Below are positions 25,531 to 37,188 of a DNA stretch of 64,000 nucleotides, piece by piece. Origin of the DNA: Fratercula arctica (Eukaryota > Chordata > Aves > Charadriiformes > Alcidae); contig CANTUZ010000026.1 in NCBI GenBank assembly GCA_947846985.1, forward strand, positions 55,596,730-55,660,729, given 5' to 3'. The translations under genes and the position numbers were made by a program. The first letter of the stretch is position 1, and each line of letters starts with the position of its first letter. The notes beneath the pieces were generated by a model that did no database searches, was not told the DNA's origin, and saw nothing but the letters and a program-made list of their open reading frames with translations.

Positions 25531-27064
25531 GCACAACAAACGGTCATCTAAGTATCTTTTATGATATGAACAGAATTCAATCAGGTAACATGCTGCGTAT
25601 CACTCCCACTGTAAGTGTGGCCAAAAGCAAGCTAACAAAAAAGTCAGATTTCTATAGAAATTAATATATTATCTAGCTGGTAGTGAAAGAAAACAGTTGG
25701 GGGGGGAGCTATTATTCTAAGTGGATTGTAATGAATCATCATGAAGGTTGAAATAAACTCACTTATTTGAACTTAATGGAAAGTGGTTTTGTAGGTTACT
25801 TCATAATAATATGCTGATTAGATTCTTAGGAAATTCAATGCTGAATGTCAACGTTTCATGGAGAATTAGATTTTCTGTATTCACTAGTAGAGCAGTACAC
25901 CATAACTACTCCAATGCCAAAGTGCATTTCCTTTGAAATTTTATTATACTCTATTTCTCATAGTCATTTGTCCCACAAATCATCCAATACAGCATTCTTC
26001 TCTGATTTGTCCTTTTTTGCGAAAATCACATTCTGTCTAGGCAGCATTTTGTAGGGTTCTGAGAACCTGAATGAATCAGCAGTCCTAAAGGGCTGTAAAT
26101 GGCTTGTTGTCTCTTCTTTACCCCACTCAAATATCTCTCAACTGTGAAAAGGCAAGACTATTGAGCAGGAATCCTCAGAAATTCTTGTGTTTAGCCTTTC
26201 TGAAGGCAGTTCTTCACAGTGATATTTCTAGCACAGGTTGCCTGGTCTAATCTCCAAGCTCAAAGAGAAGTTATTGCCCACAGAAATTTTTTCCTCATAC
26301 TGAGTTCAATAGTTCTGGTTTAGAATATTGTGATAGTAAGGCAGGGGAAAATGAAATTAGTTTTTTCCAGATCAAAAAATGCTGAACAATAAGCACCTTT
26401 GATAGAAAAAAAAATGGTCTGGTTTATGATATTAACCTCCAAATACGTGTGAAGGCCACACATAAGCCATGAAGTCAACGATTAATCAAATGAAATTCTT
26501 TATATTTCTATGATCAGGAAAGGTGGAAGAAAGCTAATTTTGATTTTATTTCCACTTTTACCTTCATCCAGCTTTAACAAGCTAAGCTACATAATAACAC
26601 ACGTTTCAAAATTGAAGTGCCAATTAGCATTACGACAAAAAATATTTCTGGTCACTTTGACAAAGCCACTAAATTCTTTACTATTCCAGAGTCAGATTTT
26701 AACATAATTCTATGCTGTTGTGATTACATATTTACTTAGATGTGGACTACACAGAAATCACTGGATGGGAAAAGGCCAACTAAAACAATTTTCCAGCAAC
26801 CTTTCCAAGTTAAATCAAAGGAACTGTTCGGGCGACAAAGAGCTCTTTACTTCAGCAACCAATGCTTAACTACCTTAGGGACTATTGACTAAGATTCCTG
26901 TTTCCTGGTAGGGTTCTTGTAGGTTTTGGATAGATGTTTCTAAAAGGTCAGGAGGATGGTCAGTAATTTGCATGTGGCTTTTTCAGAGATGTGGACATGA
27001 AATGTCTATGACTCCTATCCTCTTTTCACTGTAATGAAAGGAAATTACATTTTTTTCAGGACAC

Positions 27065-27084
27065 AACTAATTATCAAATTAGTT
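27065..27084. repeat. 8-bp AT palindrome
   Basis: AACTAATT (27065-27072), spacer ATCA, AATTAGTT (27077-27084). Each arm includes a homeodomain-like AATTAG/CTAATT core. Confidence 0.65.
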
Positions 27085-27824
27085 ATCAATTAACTTATTA
27101 TTAATGGTCTGTCAGTGGCATCTAAGAGATAGCATCTTATCTGCAACTAAGAGTGGTAGAAAACAAAACACATTTCTGACACTTGTATTGTGAAAGTTAT
27201 AGAGCTAATGTTTCCTCTATTTCAATTTTACTAGGTGGTGAGAAACAGGAGGGGGTATCCTGCCCCAGTGGATAGAATGGCAAAACCTCAGCTGATTGCA
27301 CCAGTGCCAGAATTTTACCCAAGAAGTTCAATCACAGGGACAAGGACTGCTGGACGTATAGACTCCTTGTAACACTTCTTTCATAAGAAAATGCTATTGG
27401 ACAAAGTTTTCTTTTACTTTACTTAAGGTTTGCTAATACATTGGAACACTAATCTATGTTGAATGTGAATACAAGGTATGAAAAATATTATTTCCACAAA
27501 GTTACTTTGTTTACCTCATACGTTTAAAACCACTTCATGAAAAATGGGCAAGTATAAACATTGAAAGAGAAGGTCTGGAGATCTCAGAGTGGATGTCCTG
27601 TTGTAGTTTAGGAAAAGAAGCAGACTTACCAATTAAAAAAGTGTGAGGTTTGTCACATCAGAAGTCCCCTTGTATCTCTAAAACTCCTGCAGATGAACCT
27701 AATCACCACTTTGTGTAAATAAAATTAAGTCCCATGAATTTTACCCAGATGTAGTTGGAGAATCCCTATCTGACATAACTGGAAGTCAAAACACCTCAGT
27801 GGGAGCTGGTCCACTGTTCAAGTC

Positions 27825-27945
27825 TATATTTATATTTATATACATATATATGTATAAAAATACATGCTTGTGTGTGTGTGTATATATACATATATTAAAA
27901 AAATATGCATATATATATGTACTACGTATGTGCATGTGTGTGCAT
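27825..27945. repeat. TA/TG-rich low-complexity stretch
   Basis: Interrupted runs of TATA, ACATATATATGT, (TG)7 and CATATATATATGTAC. The 62-codon frame across it is compositionally biased and not a gene. Confidence 0.8.
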
Positions 27946-29403
27946 GCTCTCAGAAGTCCTAAGAAATTAAATTGCTCTTTTCAATGAGTCGGCTCTTTTT
28001 CTTGCATTGCCAGGACAAAGTCTTCAAGAACATAACTGTGTTGTGCTCTTTTACAGGCTCAAGTACTGAGACAGGTTTTTCTGCTGCTCATTAAAGTAAA
28101 GGATTAAAACAACTTATTACCCAAAAAGTGAATAAAGATCATAGTGTCCCATGCATCACCTCTCTACTTCTAATTTTTAAGTTAGTTTATATCCAGTGCC
28201 TTTCCTCAGATTTCTTTTTCCTAAAAAAAAAAAAAGAAAAAGGCAGAGTCCCAGTCACGTGAGTATTTTGTGGTAGTAGCTTTTACTATCATGGGAACTT
28301 TACAAATATGGGAAGCATCCAATTTCTCACAATTAAAACAGAATTTTAATGAGTTTTATTAGATTAAAGATTATACGAGGTGAAGGCAGATAGCATAACC
28401 TATGTGTTAGCAAAGACACAAGGTGAATATTCTAAGATGCAATCAAAGACAGTCATTATACTTTATATGACACATTCTGTAGAATTACCATGGACAAATG
28501 TCATAGGCATAGACATATACATATATACAGAACTATAAAGTAGGTGTCATGGCTATTGGAATGCATGACACACCCGTGAAAGCATGGATTCACCCATAAA
28601 CAAATGTTTCCAGTTCTCATAAAGTTAGCTGAGTGTATGTATCCAGCTCAACTAGTGGCGTGTCATCATGGTAGCTTATCCCAAGAAAAATCAGTTCATG
28701 CCTACTCTCAGAATCACGCAAAAGCTATTTAAGGACTGTAAAAAGAAATGCTCTGGCTGATAGTTGCATATGATACACAGAACTTAAGAACTGACAGAAA
28801 ATTTTAAAGATTTTCAGTAAATGCAAAAAATATGCTTAAACTTATTCTTCACATCCTGGGTATAAGCATCTGTGCTGTAGCAATGAATCTACATAGATTA
28901 TGGCAGACAGTTTATGAGACATATGTTTTAAATTGCTTTCAATACTTACTGTAAATGACTGGAATTATTCTGTATGAATTAAACCTAATGTAATGCAGAT
29001 GTTGGATGTGTTAAAATTAGTGTTTTAGGGACAGCAGTTTCTGAACACAGTCTGTCAATGAACCTAATTCACACTCAAGAGTTTCTACTGCTTGTCAGAA
29101 GAAATGGCATCCAATGTAACATCAGTATCCAGCAACAGATAATTTAATATGAAGATTTATTAAAAAGTTTAAATGTAACTGGTAAACATTTTCCACCTAA
29201 TCAAAGTCTTATTTGAAAAGATATATCTTTTAGGCTTAAAAACTCTTCTTTACAAATGAAACCGATATAAAATATCTTGTCTATCAGAATTGGTTTATTT
29301 GTTGAACTTAATCAGTTCAACATATTCTTAGCAGCCCTCTGCCCCATAAGGCATGTAATTCAAGGTAGCATTCTTTTTTATGAGCCCAGATCTATTGAAG
29401 ATT

Positions 29404-29700
29404 TCATAGAATCATATAACTATAGAACTGTTTTGGTTGGAAGAGACCCTTTAGATCATCAAGTCCAACCTGTAGCCTAGCGCTGCTAAGTTACCACTAA
29501 ACCATGTCCCTCAGCACTACATCTACATGTCTTTTAAACACCTCCAGGTATGGTAACTCAACCACTTCCCTTGGTAGCCTGTTCCAATGCTTGACAATCC
29601 ATTAAGTGAAGAATTTTTTCCTAATATCCAATCTATATCCAATCAGTTTCCTCTCCTGCAGTGAAGTGCACCTGTCCCTCCTACCAAGTCTTATTGTGGG
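29404..29700 (-). mobile_element. CR1 LINE 3'-end fragment
   Basis: On the plus strand it starts TCATAGAATCATATAACTAT, then GTTTTGGTTGGAAGAGACC and GATCATCAAGTCCAACC, the reverse of a CR1 3' end. It continues with CCATGTCCCTCAGCAC, CACCTCCAGG, AACCACTTCCC and CTGTTCCAATGC, and decays after about 29700. The UTR wording differs from the copies at 9.4 and 51.1 kb, so it belongs to another CR1 subfamily. Its 5' (inner) end faces the plus-strand CR1 that begins about 240 bases downstream. Confidence 0.9.
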
Positions 29701-29937
29701 CCTCATCTAGGAGGTATAATCTGCCAGGTATCTGCAGAATTGAGAAATGTTCCTTCATTAAATCTTTATAAAGGAGGAAAGGCAGCCTAGCAAGCCAAAC
29801 AAAAATATTTGGAGATGTTACACTTTTTTATTTAAATAGGAAGTCCATCAGGAAACATATAGTCCTTTAATGAACTGAAAGCTTCTGACACTTTTTCTGG
29901 GATTAACATTCTGAAAGCACAATTTTTCAACTTTGGT
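29701..29937. other. Short spacer between two CR1 copies
   Basis: AT-rich sequence without clear similarity to either flanking CR1. It may include the decayed upstream end of the minus-strand copy. Confidence 0.5.
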
Positions 29938-30434
29938 CAGCCATGGGACCTGATGAGATGCATCCATGGGTCCTGAGGGAACTGGTGAATGAAGTTGCCA
30001 AGCCACTAGCCATCATAGTTGGGAAGTTGTGGCAGTCTGTGAAGTTACTGCTGACCAGAAAAGGGGAAACATAGCCCCCATTTTTTTAAAAGGGACAAAA
30101 GGAAGACCCAGGGAACTACAGGCTGGTCAGTCTCACCTCTTTGCCCGGCAAGATCGTGGAGCAGATCCTCCTGGAAACTGTGCTAAGGTACATGGAAAAT
30201 AAGGAGGTGATAGTTGACAGCCAACAAGGCTTCATTAAAGGCAAATCATGCCTTAATAATTTGGTGGCCTTCTCTGTGTGATTACAGCATTGATGGATAA
30301 GGGAAGAGCAACTGACATAATCTACCTGGACCTGTGCAAAGCATTTGACGCTGTCCTGTATGACATCCTTGTCTCTAAATTGGAGAGACAGGGGTTTGGC
30401 AGATGAACCACTAGGTGGATAAGGAATTGGTTGG

Positions 30435-30863
30435 ATGGTCACATTCAAAGAGTTGCAGTCAACACCTCAATGTCCAAGTGGAGACCAACGACAAGTGGTG
30501 TTCCTCAGGGGTCGATTTTGGGACTGGTGCTGTTTTAACATCTTTGCTGGAGACATGGACAGTGGAACTGAGTGCTCCCTCAGAAAGTTTCCCGACAACA
30601 CCAAGCTGTGTGGTACAGTCAACATGCTGGAGGGAAGGGACGCCACCCAGAGGGGCCTCTACAGGCTTGAGAGGTGGGCCCGTGCAAACCTCATGAAGTT
30701 CAACAAGATCAAGTGCAAGGTCCTGCATGTGTGTTGGGACAATCCCAAGCACAAATACAGGCTGGGCAGAGAATGGACTGAGTGCAGCCCTGAGGAGAAA
30801 GACTTGGGGGTGTTGGTGGATGAGAAGCTCAACGTGACTCGACAATGTGCGCTTGCAGCTTAG
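30435..30863 (+). pseudogene. CR1 ORF2 remnant (frameshifted segment)
   Basis: A 142-codon stretch within the CR1 copy whose second part reads as CR1 ORF2 (ECSLRKFPDNTKLCG, ANLMKFNKIKCKVLH, EKDLGVLVDEKLNVTRQCA). A stop replaces the normal codon after 'CALAA', and the residues before the catalytic region are out of frame. Both positions of the DD pair context are altered (FPDN), so this is a dead fragment. Confidence 0.88.
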
Positions 30864-31167
30864 AAAGCCAACCGTATCTTGGGCTGCATCAAAAGAAGCA
30901 TGGCTAGCAGATCAAGGGAAGTGATTCTCCCCTTCCACTCTCATGAGACCGCAGCTGCAGTACTGCATCCAGCTCTGGGGCCCCCAACATAAGGATGTGG
31001 ACCTGTTGGAGCAGGTCCAGAGGAGGGCCACAGACATGACCAGAGGCTGGAGCACCTCTCCTATGAAGACAGGCTGAGAGAACTGGGGTTGTTCAGCATG
31101 CAGAAGAGAAGGGTCCAGGGAGACCTTATAGTGGCCTTCCAGGACCTAAAGGGGGCCTACAGGAAAG

Positions 31168-31380
31168 TTGGGGAGGGATTCTTTGTCAGGGAGTAGCGAT
31201 AGGACATGGGATAATAGTTTTAAACTGAAAGAGGGTAGATGTAAATTAGATATTAGGAAGAAATTCTTTACTGTGGGGGTGGTGAGGCACTGGAACAGGT
31301 TGCCCAGAGAAGCTGTGGATGCCCCATCCCTGGCAGTGTTCAAGGCCAGGCTGGATGGGGCTTTGAGCAACCTGGTCTAG
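31168..31380 (+). pseudogene. CR1 ORF2 C-terminal remnant
   Basis: A 70-codon frame matching the CR1 ORF2 C-terminal end and the start of the [43 protein letters not shown]. It is the same element as above, separated from the upstream part by frameshifts around 30940-31050. Confidence 0.85.
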
Positions 31381-31460
31381 TGGGAGGTGTCCTGCAGGGG
31401 GGTTGGAACTAGATGATCTTTAATGTCCCTTCCAACTCTAACCATTCTGTGATTCTATGA

Positions 31461-34400
31461 AAATATATTTAGCTGTCACATGGAAGTAATAAGCTAGTGC
31501 AAAACAAATTAAACATTTTTAACCTTTTAATTAACAAATTAAATAATTTGTCAATACATAAAAAAATGACATTACTGTATTTTCACCTCTCAAATACCAG
31601 TAATTAATTATTGTAAAGAAAATTAATTTGTCCTGCCTTTCAGTTAATGTTCTGAGCTAATTACATGGTAATTATTCTCTTACTAACATCTCCACCTTTT
31701 AAGTCTCTGCTGAAATTTGAAAGTAAGGCATAAAAAGAGTCCTGCTGCTTAGTTTGGAGGTTAAAACTTTGCTAAATGCACGGTGTCTTTTCACAGAACA
31801 TAGAACTCTCATGACAGCTTTAGTGTTATGCTTACTATCTCTTACAAAGAAAATATTAAAAATTATTTCTTTGGATCATTTCTTCCAGTTTTCATAGCTT
31901 CTATTTAGCTTTCCCTACACAAACAACTTCAGCTCCTACTAGCTCTAGAAACTGTGATAGCATCTTCTGCATAGGCCAATTTTGAAGTTTTAAAATTAAT
32001 CACATAAGGAGTTGATCATTCCTTGTAACCTAATTGTGTTTTGCCAAGATTTCCTGGTGGGACCGCTCAGATTAATCATCTACTTCTGTTTTCCAGTTCT
32101 GCCAGCCCTTCTTCCTGGCTTAAAGTGAAATTTACGATGAAAACCAAAAATGAAAATAATTCAGAATGTTAGTTTCTGGTTTTCATCAACATGTCAGATT
32201 TGACCAGATGTGCTTTCCACACGCCTCTGAGGACAAGACACAGAGACACAGGAACATCTGAGGTGTTAATCTCATCTGATAAGAAGAAAGCTGAAGGACG
32301 CTGGGACTCTACAGAGAGTTTGAGATCAGAACTCCATCATCTCTCTAGTGAGATGAAGACCCCATTTCTACTCTGGGTCAGGTAAAATAAACCAAATTAT
32401 CACTTGTCACCTTCATCCAGAATTTTGTCCCAGCCTCCTAGCTCAAAAGACCATGTATTTACGCCTTGCAGCTTTGCAACACTTGTAATCAAATAGGGCT
32501 GTTACTTCAGGACAACGATCACTCTGATGATTCTTAAAAATCATGTTGCAAATTTCTTTCCCACATTTAAATTGCTATATTTCAGGCAAATGATCATTTC
32601 GGTTACTGCAGAGTTGTGTGGCCTCCAGGGCTGCACTGGAGACGAAATGTTTTTGTCTCAGTACTTTGAAGACCGATAGCACTAAAGTAATTCAAAGACA
32701 AGGGCTGTTAACTTTATTACCTTTGAAAAAAATAATTTCTGCAGGCACATAAAGGAACTTTGTAGGGACAGTTATTCTCAGAGTTCAAGCAAATTGGACT
32801 ATATTTATCTGCAAATAGATACCAAAAATTGGACATGACATTATGTCTATCAACTACTATGAAGTTACTTACTATTTCCATTTATTTATTATGCTTTTTT
32901 CCTAATATTTACATATGCTGTCCTTAATGTAGAATGTGTCTTTCTGTAATGCTATATGTAAGACCTAATATTATAGAAACAAGCAAGATATTGTGCTATA
33001 TACGTATATTGCAAAATATATAAGCAAAGGAACAGCACTTACCTCACACTTCCTGACAAGAACCAATACTTAAACAATGCTAAGTGTTTCTTAACTTTTA
33101 CAACTGGCATGATTTTGAACTCCTATAAATAGAAGGCAAATATCAGCAAGTCCAGAACTACTGAAAGGAGCAGGGAAAGGTTACCCAGCACTTTAAATGC
33201 TACGCACCTTTGCCAGGTAATGTACTTTAAAAGGCAACTTTTGCTCCTTAATCCTGGATATACATACGGAATTCACACTGAATTCTCCAATAAAAGTTAC
33301 AAGTTCAAGACAAAGGGAAGAAGTCATCAGGATTGCCTACTCAAAATAATTAATGATTTTTTTTTTTTTTAATTACTGTGCCAGATCTAAGAAAATGGAA
33401 CAACACAGTATTATTCATACAGTTATATTCAGATTTGCATCTGAACTTTCTCGTATCTAGAAAGAGCTTTTGTTACCTACAATACTGGTTATTCAATGAT
33501 ATCAAGTTGTTTTACAAATATCAGTATTATAACCTGAAAAGCAGTTAAAGATGTGGAATGCATTTGGAAAGATGAGAAAGTGATTTGCATGGAATAATAC
33601 AACAAGTCATTGAAAGAACCAGGGACAGAAGTTAACAATCCTAATTGCTAATCCTGTACTCTACCAAGGTAATGCTGCTTTCTAATGGAAAAAAAGTCCA
33701 TTACTATTTATAATAAGTCCAATAGTTATGCTTTTATACTGAAATAAATCAATTCATAGAAATAACTAAATGTCTTCAAGTTTATAGCTGAAACAGTCTA
33801 GTTTGTAGTTTACATACAGTAGGTGAAGAGCTAATGGGTCATTTTCCAGACTAGAAAAGCAAATGGCATCAGTATTTTTGAAATCTATCCAAGCTCCAAG
33901 TGCTTATATAGTAGTTGGTAAACTGTAACAGCTGGCCTACTGCTGAACTGAACAGGATACCTGGTCTAGACATTTAGACATAGATGACAGAATCCTAAAT
34001 TATGCACTGCTAGTATGTATGTTGCATATTTCATACACTTAAACTGCCTAAGTAGACTTCAGTGAGCAAAAATGCTAGGATAATTCATACCTTTTTTCAA
34101 AGAAATCTGTTTTCATAGTACTCTCTTGGTTCTAAAATTACTTTTTATAGTGTTATGCTTAAAGGAATAAGCCTTACATGCCCCACCAAAAACTTCAGAG
34201 GGCAAGCTATTCTTATTTTACACTAGTGTCTTTTGACCTCTGCTAAGTCCTGTGCTTCCCTCTCACAGCACAGAACACCTGATCTTCAGGTGAGGATCTT
34301 CACTGGGGTCAGGGAGCCCTGAATGCAAATCTGTGTCTCAGCAGAGACAGAGAGGGGAACGAGCAGCTTGGGATGCCTTTCCTCCCAGGGAACTTCACTC

Positions 34401-35374
34401 GTGGGCTATAGGGTATTAAGACACTCTTTCAGTTAGTTTTATGATACTGAATGTTTTATCAGATGTTTAATATAAATAATAGCTGAGTAAAGAGTTCAGA
34501 ATGGAGGTTGTTTAGGTCATTCACTCATGACAGGATATCTAAAATCAATCTAATGAATATTGAATTAGACAGACAACAGCCTATTTCAAAACTACCTGAT
34601 GATCACAGCACTTTTCCTGAGGACATATGATAAGATCTGTTTTCTACCTAAAAGAAAGGCAAAGATATGAATGTTGCCCTCCATGCACTCAGTCAACCAT
34701 TAGATAAAACAGTGGAGATGTTGGCAGCAGCAGAAGCATAAATTTGGGGATTCTAAATCTGGTCCTAACTGGTTTTCTTCCAGCTAGAATTATGTACTGA
34801 ATTTAACTTAGCTTCATGAATTTAACTCAGCTTCTCACATCTGTCCAACGCCAATTGCAAACTAAATTGGAAAAAAAACCCAAAGAACTCAAAAAACCCA
34901 AAAGATTGAGAAAGCGAACAGACAGAGGTGATATCTCTTACAGCCTTTGTTTTCAAGGTGAAGAGTATATCATTCTAATTCAATTTATTATTACCAAGAA
35001 AATATTTCCTACAAGAGGCTTAATAATTGCAAAGGAGAAGGTAAATGTGAAGGATCTGAAGTAGGTAAATACAAGGTTTGCAACTGAGCATAACCACATG
35101 ATCTTTACAAGGTAGGAAGAAAATAATGCATTGCCTTCTCAACAGTTATTTGTTACTGCATTATGCTCCACTAACAGCCACAATATTGCTCTATTCTGGC
35201 AACCAGGTTAGTCTACAGTAACCTTCAAGGTGATTCAACTTTAGTTCCTCTGATTTCAAGTTGAAAAGATCAGGAACATTCACCTGTTTAGGGGCAACAG
35301 CATATAGGAACTGGAAGAAAGCAAGTCATGATCATCTGCAAAAGAACAGAAATAGGGGAAGGACCACTGGAATA
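31461..35374. other. AT-rich unique sequence, no gene seen
   Basis: No supported gene or nameable repeat over nearly 4 kb. T-rich runs occur near 33358-33370. A short E-box palindrome lies at 34276-34292 in a locally GC-richer patch (34240-34400). A 64-codon frame at 32191-32385 ends beside a CAG/GTAAAA donor-like sequence, but its product resembles nothing I know. Confidence 0.6.
34276..34292. promoter_or_regulatory. Palindromic paired E-boxes
   Basis: CACCTGA, spacer TCT, TCAGGTG: a perfect 7-base inverted repeat made of the two E2-box forms CACCTG and CAGGTG. These are the motifs bound by ZEB, SNAI and some bHLH factors. It sits in a patch richer in GC than its flanks. A regulatory role is inferred only. 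Confidence 0.3.
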
Positions 35375-35546
35375 GGTGCCTGAGCACTGGAATACGTTGC
35401 CCAGGAAGGCTGTGGAGTCTCCCTCCTCAGAGATATTAAAAAACTGTCTTGGCAACCGGCTGTAGGTGGCCCTTCTGGAGCAGTGGGGTTGGACCAGACG
35501 ACCACCAGAGGTGCCTTCCAACATCAACCATTCTGTGATTCCTTGA
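35375..35546 (+). mobile_element. CR1 LINE 3'-end fragment
   Basis: Plus-strand CR1 terminus: GAGCACTGGAATACGTTGCC, AGGCTGTGGAGTCTCC, GAGATATTAAAAAACTG, GGGGTTGGACCAGACGACC and GTGCCTTCCAACATCAACC, ending in ATTCTGTGATTCCTTGA at about 35530-35546. Only about 170 bases remain. Because the terminal octamers are intact, the plus-strand RT remnant that follows belongs to a different, older insertion. Confidence 0.9.
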
Positions 35547-35659
35547 GGTACATACACATCCCTGAGTTTAACATCCATGGGGCCAAGGGGAAAGAGCAAG
35601 TAAACAAAAGAATGTCAGTTCTTTGAGTAAAACAAGATGAGAACAAGCCAAATTGCAAA

Positions 35660-35960
35660 CACCATCAGAAACAAAATCATGTCAAAACAATCTCTTTTCT
35701 TCCTATAACAGGTTAATAGCCTCCTGAGCAAAGGAAAGCACTAATCACATTTATTAGGTTTGTCTAGAAAAGCTTTTGACAATGTTGCTCATGACATTAT
35801 ATGCAACTACAGAAGCATGAGCCAGAGGAAAACAGTACAGGGTAATGCCAAAGTGCCAGTAGTCATTACTAGCTGACTAACAACATAGCTGTCTTGAGCA
35901 CAGTTTCACATATGGTTTTCCTTTGGGGTTCCCCTCATCTCCCCCCAGTTTTTTCCTTCA
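35660..35960 (+). mobile_element. Ancient CR1/L3-like reverse transcriptase remnant
   Basis: A strongly decayed but readable RT segment. 35754-35807 translates as LGLSRKAFDNVAHDIICN, matching the LINE RT block of form LDLSKAFDTVPHDIL. The upstream stretch reads CQNNLFSSYNRLIAS, like the conserved 'SCxTNLLxFxDxV' region. Downstream near 35925-35960 is GVPLISPQFF, like the GVPQGSVLSPVLF motif. Stops lie between the blocks. Order and spacing fit one RT domain. Divergence is far greater than in the other CR1 copies, so this is an old amniote CR1 or L3 copy. Subfamily and exact ends are uncertain. Confidence 0.72.
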
Positions 35961-36159
35961 TAATGTGAATAATGGCTGAATAATGTTTATTAGATTTACA
36001 CCAAAAAGGAAGAAACAGTAAGCATACTGGAGGACAATATCTGAAAACAAATTTACAAATTTGGAGTCACGGTCTGAAAGGTCCTAATTGGTTATATGAG
36101 TCTATCACCCTTGTAACTCATATTTTTTACAGCTAGCGCAGTTTCATATGTGTTTCCAC

Positions 36160-36290
36160 ACAGATATATTTATTTGTATATATTTGTGTGTATATATGCA
36201 GATATCCATATGTGCATATATGCATGCATGTATTTATGTGTAATTACATATTTATATACATATGTGTTTGTGTGTGTATCTATAATTATG
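36160..36290. repeat. TA/TG/ATGCAT-rich low-complexity stretch
   Basis: Imperfect alternating purine-pyrimidine sequence. The 76-codon frame across it (rich in Y, I, C, M) is a by-product. Confidence 0.8.
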
Positions 36291-36917
36291 TATCAGCTGA
36301 GACAAGTGGTTGATTTGAAAACAGAGATGTCATGGACAAGGTCCCCTAGAGAGGAAAAGCAATTATTCAATGCCATGTGATCTTCTAAACAGGATTTGAA
36401 TCAAGCAATCAATTTGAATCAACTTTAGGAAGTTTTGGTCCACCCCGCAAGGTTCCTTAATTGAGTTATTAGCAATGTCTTGTTGAAGGGGGAAAGGTTA
36501 TGATAGATCTAGTAGGCATTTGACCTTTCTGGGGAACAGATCATTACTATCAAGTAAGATTAAGAGTGGTTTCCTGTTCTAGTCCGACTTGAAGCCTAAG
36601 CACACTGGGGAAAATATCCAAGATCATATGCTGCAGGAATTGATTTACTGTTGGAAACAAAAATACACTGGGAACAGAAATGTAGAACAACCTGACTGCC
36701 CCCTCCCCACCAAAAGAAAATAATAGAAGGAAGCACTTGTGAACATGTGTGCATCATTTTCCTAGCCATAAATTAAATAAAAAGCATTTTAAAAATAATA
36801 TATTTAAATAGTTCACCAGCTACATGTCTTGATATTGATACAAACACAAATCCCAGCCCAGTTATTCTCCCAGGCCATCCTCTTGTAACAAAGGGTGTAG
36901 CCGTTCCCTAGAATTAA

Positions 36918-36957
36918 GAAAAAAAAAAAAAGAAAAAAAAAAGTCGGAAAAAAAAAT
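36918..36957. repeat. Interrupted poly(A)
   Basis: A13, G, A10, then GTCGG and A9. Upstream sequence does not look like a processed transcript I know. Confidence 0.8.
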
Positions 36958-37169
36958 AATACCAAAACGTAAACAAACACCTAGGATTAAACCAAAGTAT
37001 AGTCTGTGTTCCTAAATTCTCATTTCTAGTTTGCAGAACTTTGCTCATTATTGTTATCCATTCCTTTGTAATTATCAGTTTAATTCTTCATTAAAGAAAA
37101 GAGTGTGTGCATTTTCAATGGGCAACAATAAGCAGTAGCAGATGTGTGCAATCGCAGGGCAAGATTGCT

Positions 37170-37188
37170 AGCTGATTACAGCTGATTA
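37170..37188. promoter_or_regulatory. Tandem AGCTGATTA pair
   Basis: AGCTGATTA occurs at 37170-37178 and 37180-37188, spaced exactly ten bases. GATTA is a homeodomain-like core. The surrounding 37030-37220 has the mixed, non-repetitive texture common in conserved non-coding elements. This is inference only. Confidence 0.25.

Larger units (their letters stand above)
21936..29403. other. AT-rich unique sequence, no gene seen
   Basis: No supported gene. Named contents are the GAGAG pentamer array (25365-25530), an 8-bp AT palindrome at 27065-27084 and a TA/TG-rich stretch at 27825-27945. Open frames are short and without recognisable domains. Confidence 0.6.
29938..31460 (+). mobile_element. 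CR1 LINE, 5'-truncated copy
   Basis: About 1.5 kb of plus-strand CR1 starting inside ORF2 at the segment encoding GPDEMHPWVLRELVNEVAKP. Recognisable order: [21 protein letters not shown] (about 30105-30165), [14 protein letters not shown] (about 30220-30260), a shifted [12 protein letters not shown] block (about 30328-30355), [13 protein letters not shown] (about 30500-30535), the catalytic region and the C-terminal part. Multiple stops and frameshifts break the frame. The catalytic box reads FPDN instead of FADD. The element ends with GATGATCTTTAATGTCCC and ATTCTGTGATTCTATGA at 31445-31460. It is inactive, and its 3' UTR differs from the copies at 9.4 and 51 kb. Confidence 0.93.

Noticed and set aside
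25273..25551. Arg/Glu-rich and Leu/Ser/Pro-rich open frames
   Set aside because: By-products of the stop-free GAGAG array; several frames are open at once.
32191..32390. 64-codon frame ending at a CAG/GTAAAA donor-like site
   Set aside because: A donor match alone is common by chance. There is no matching acceptor or known protein similarity, and the frame is short.
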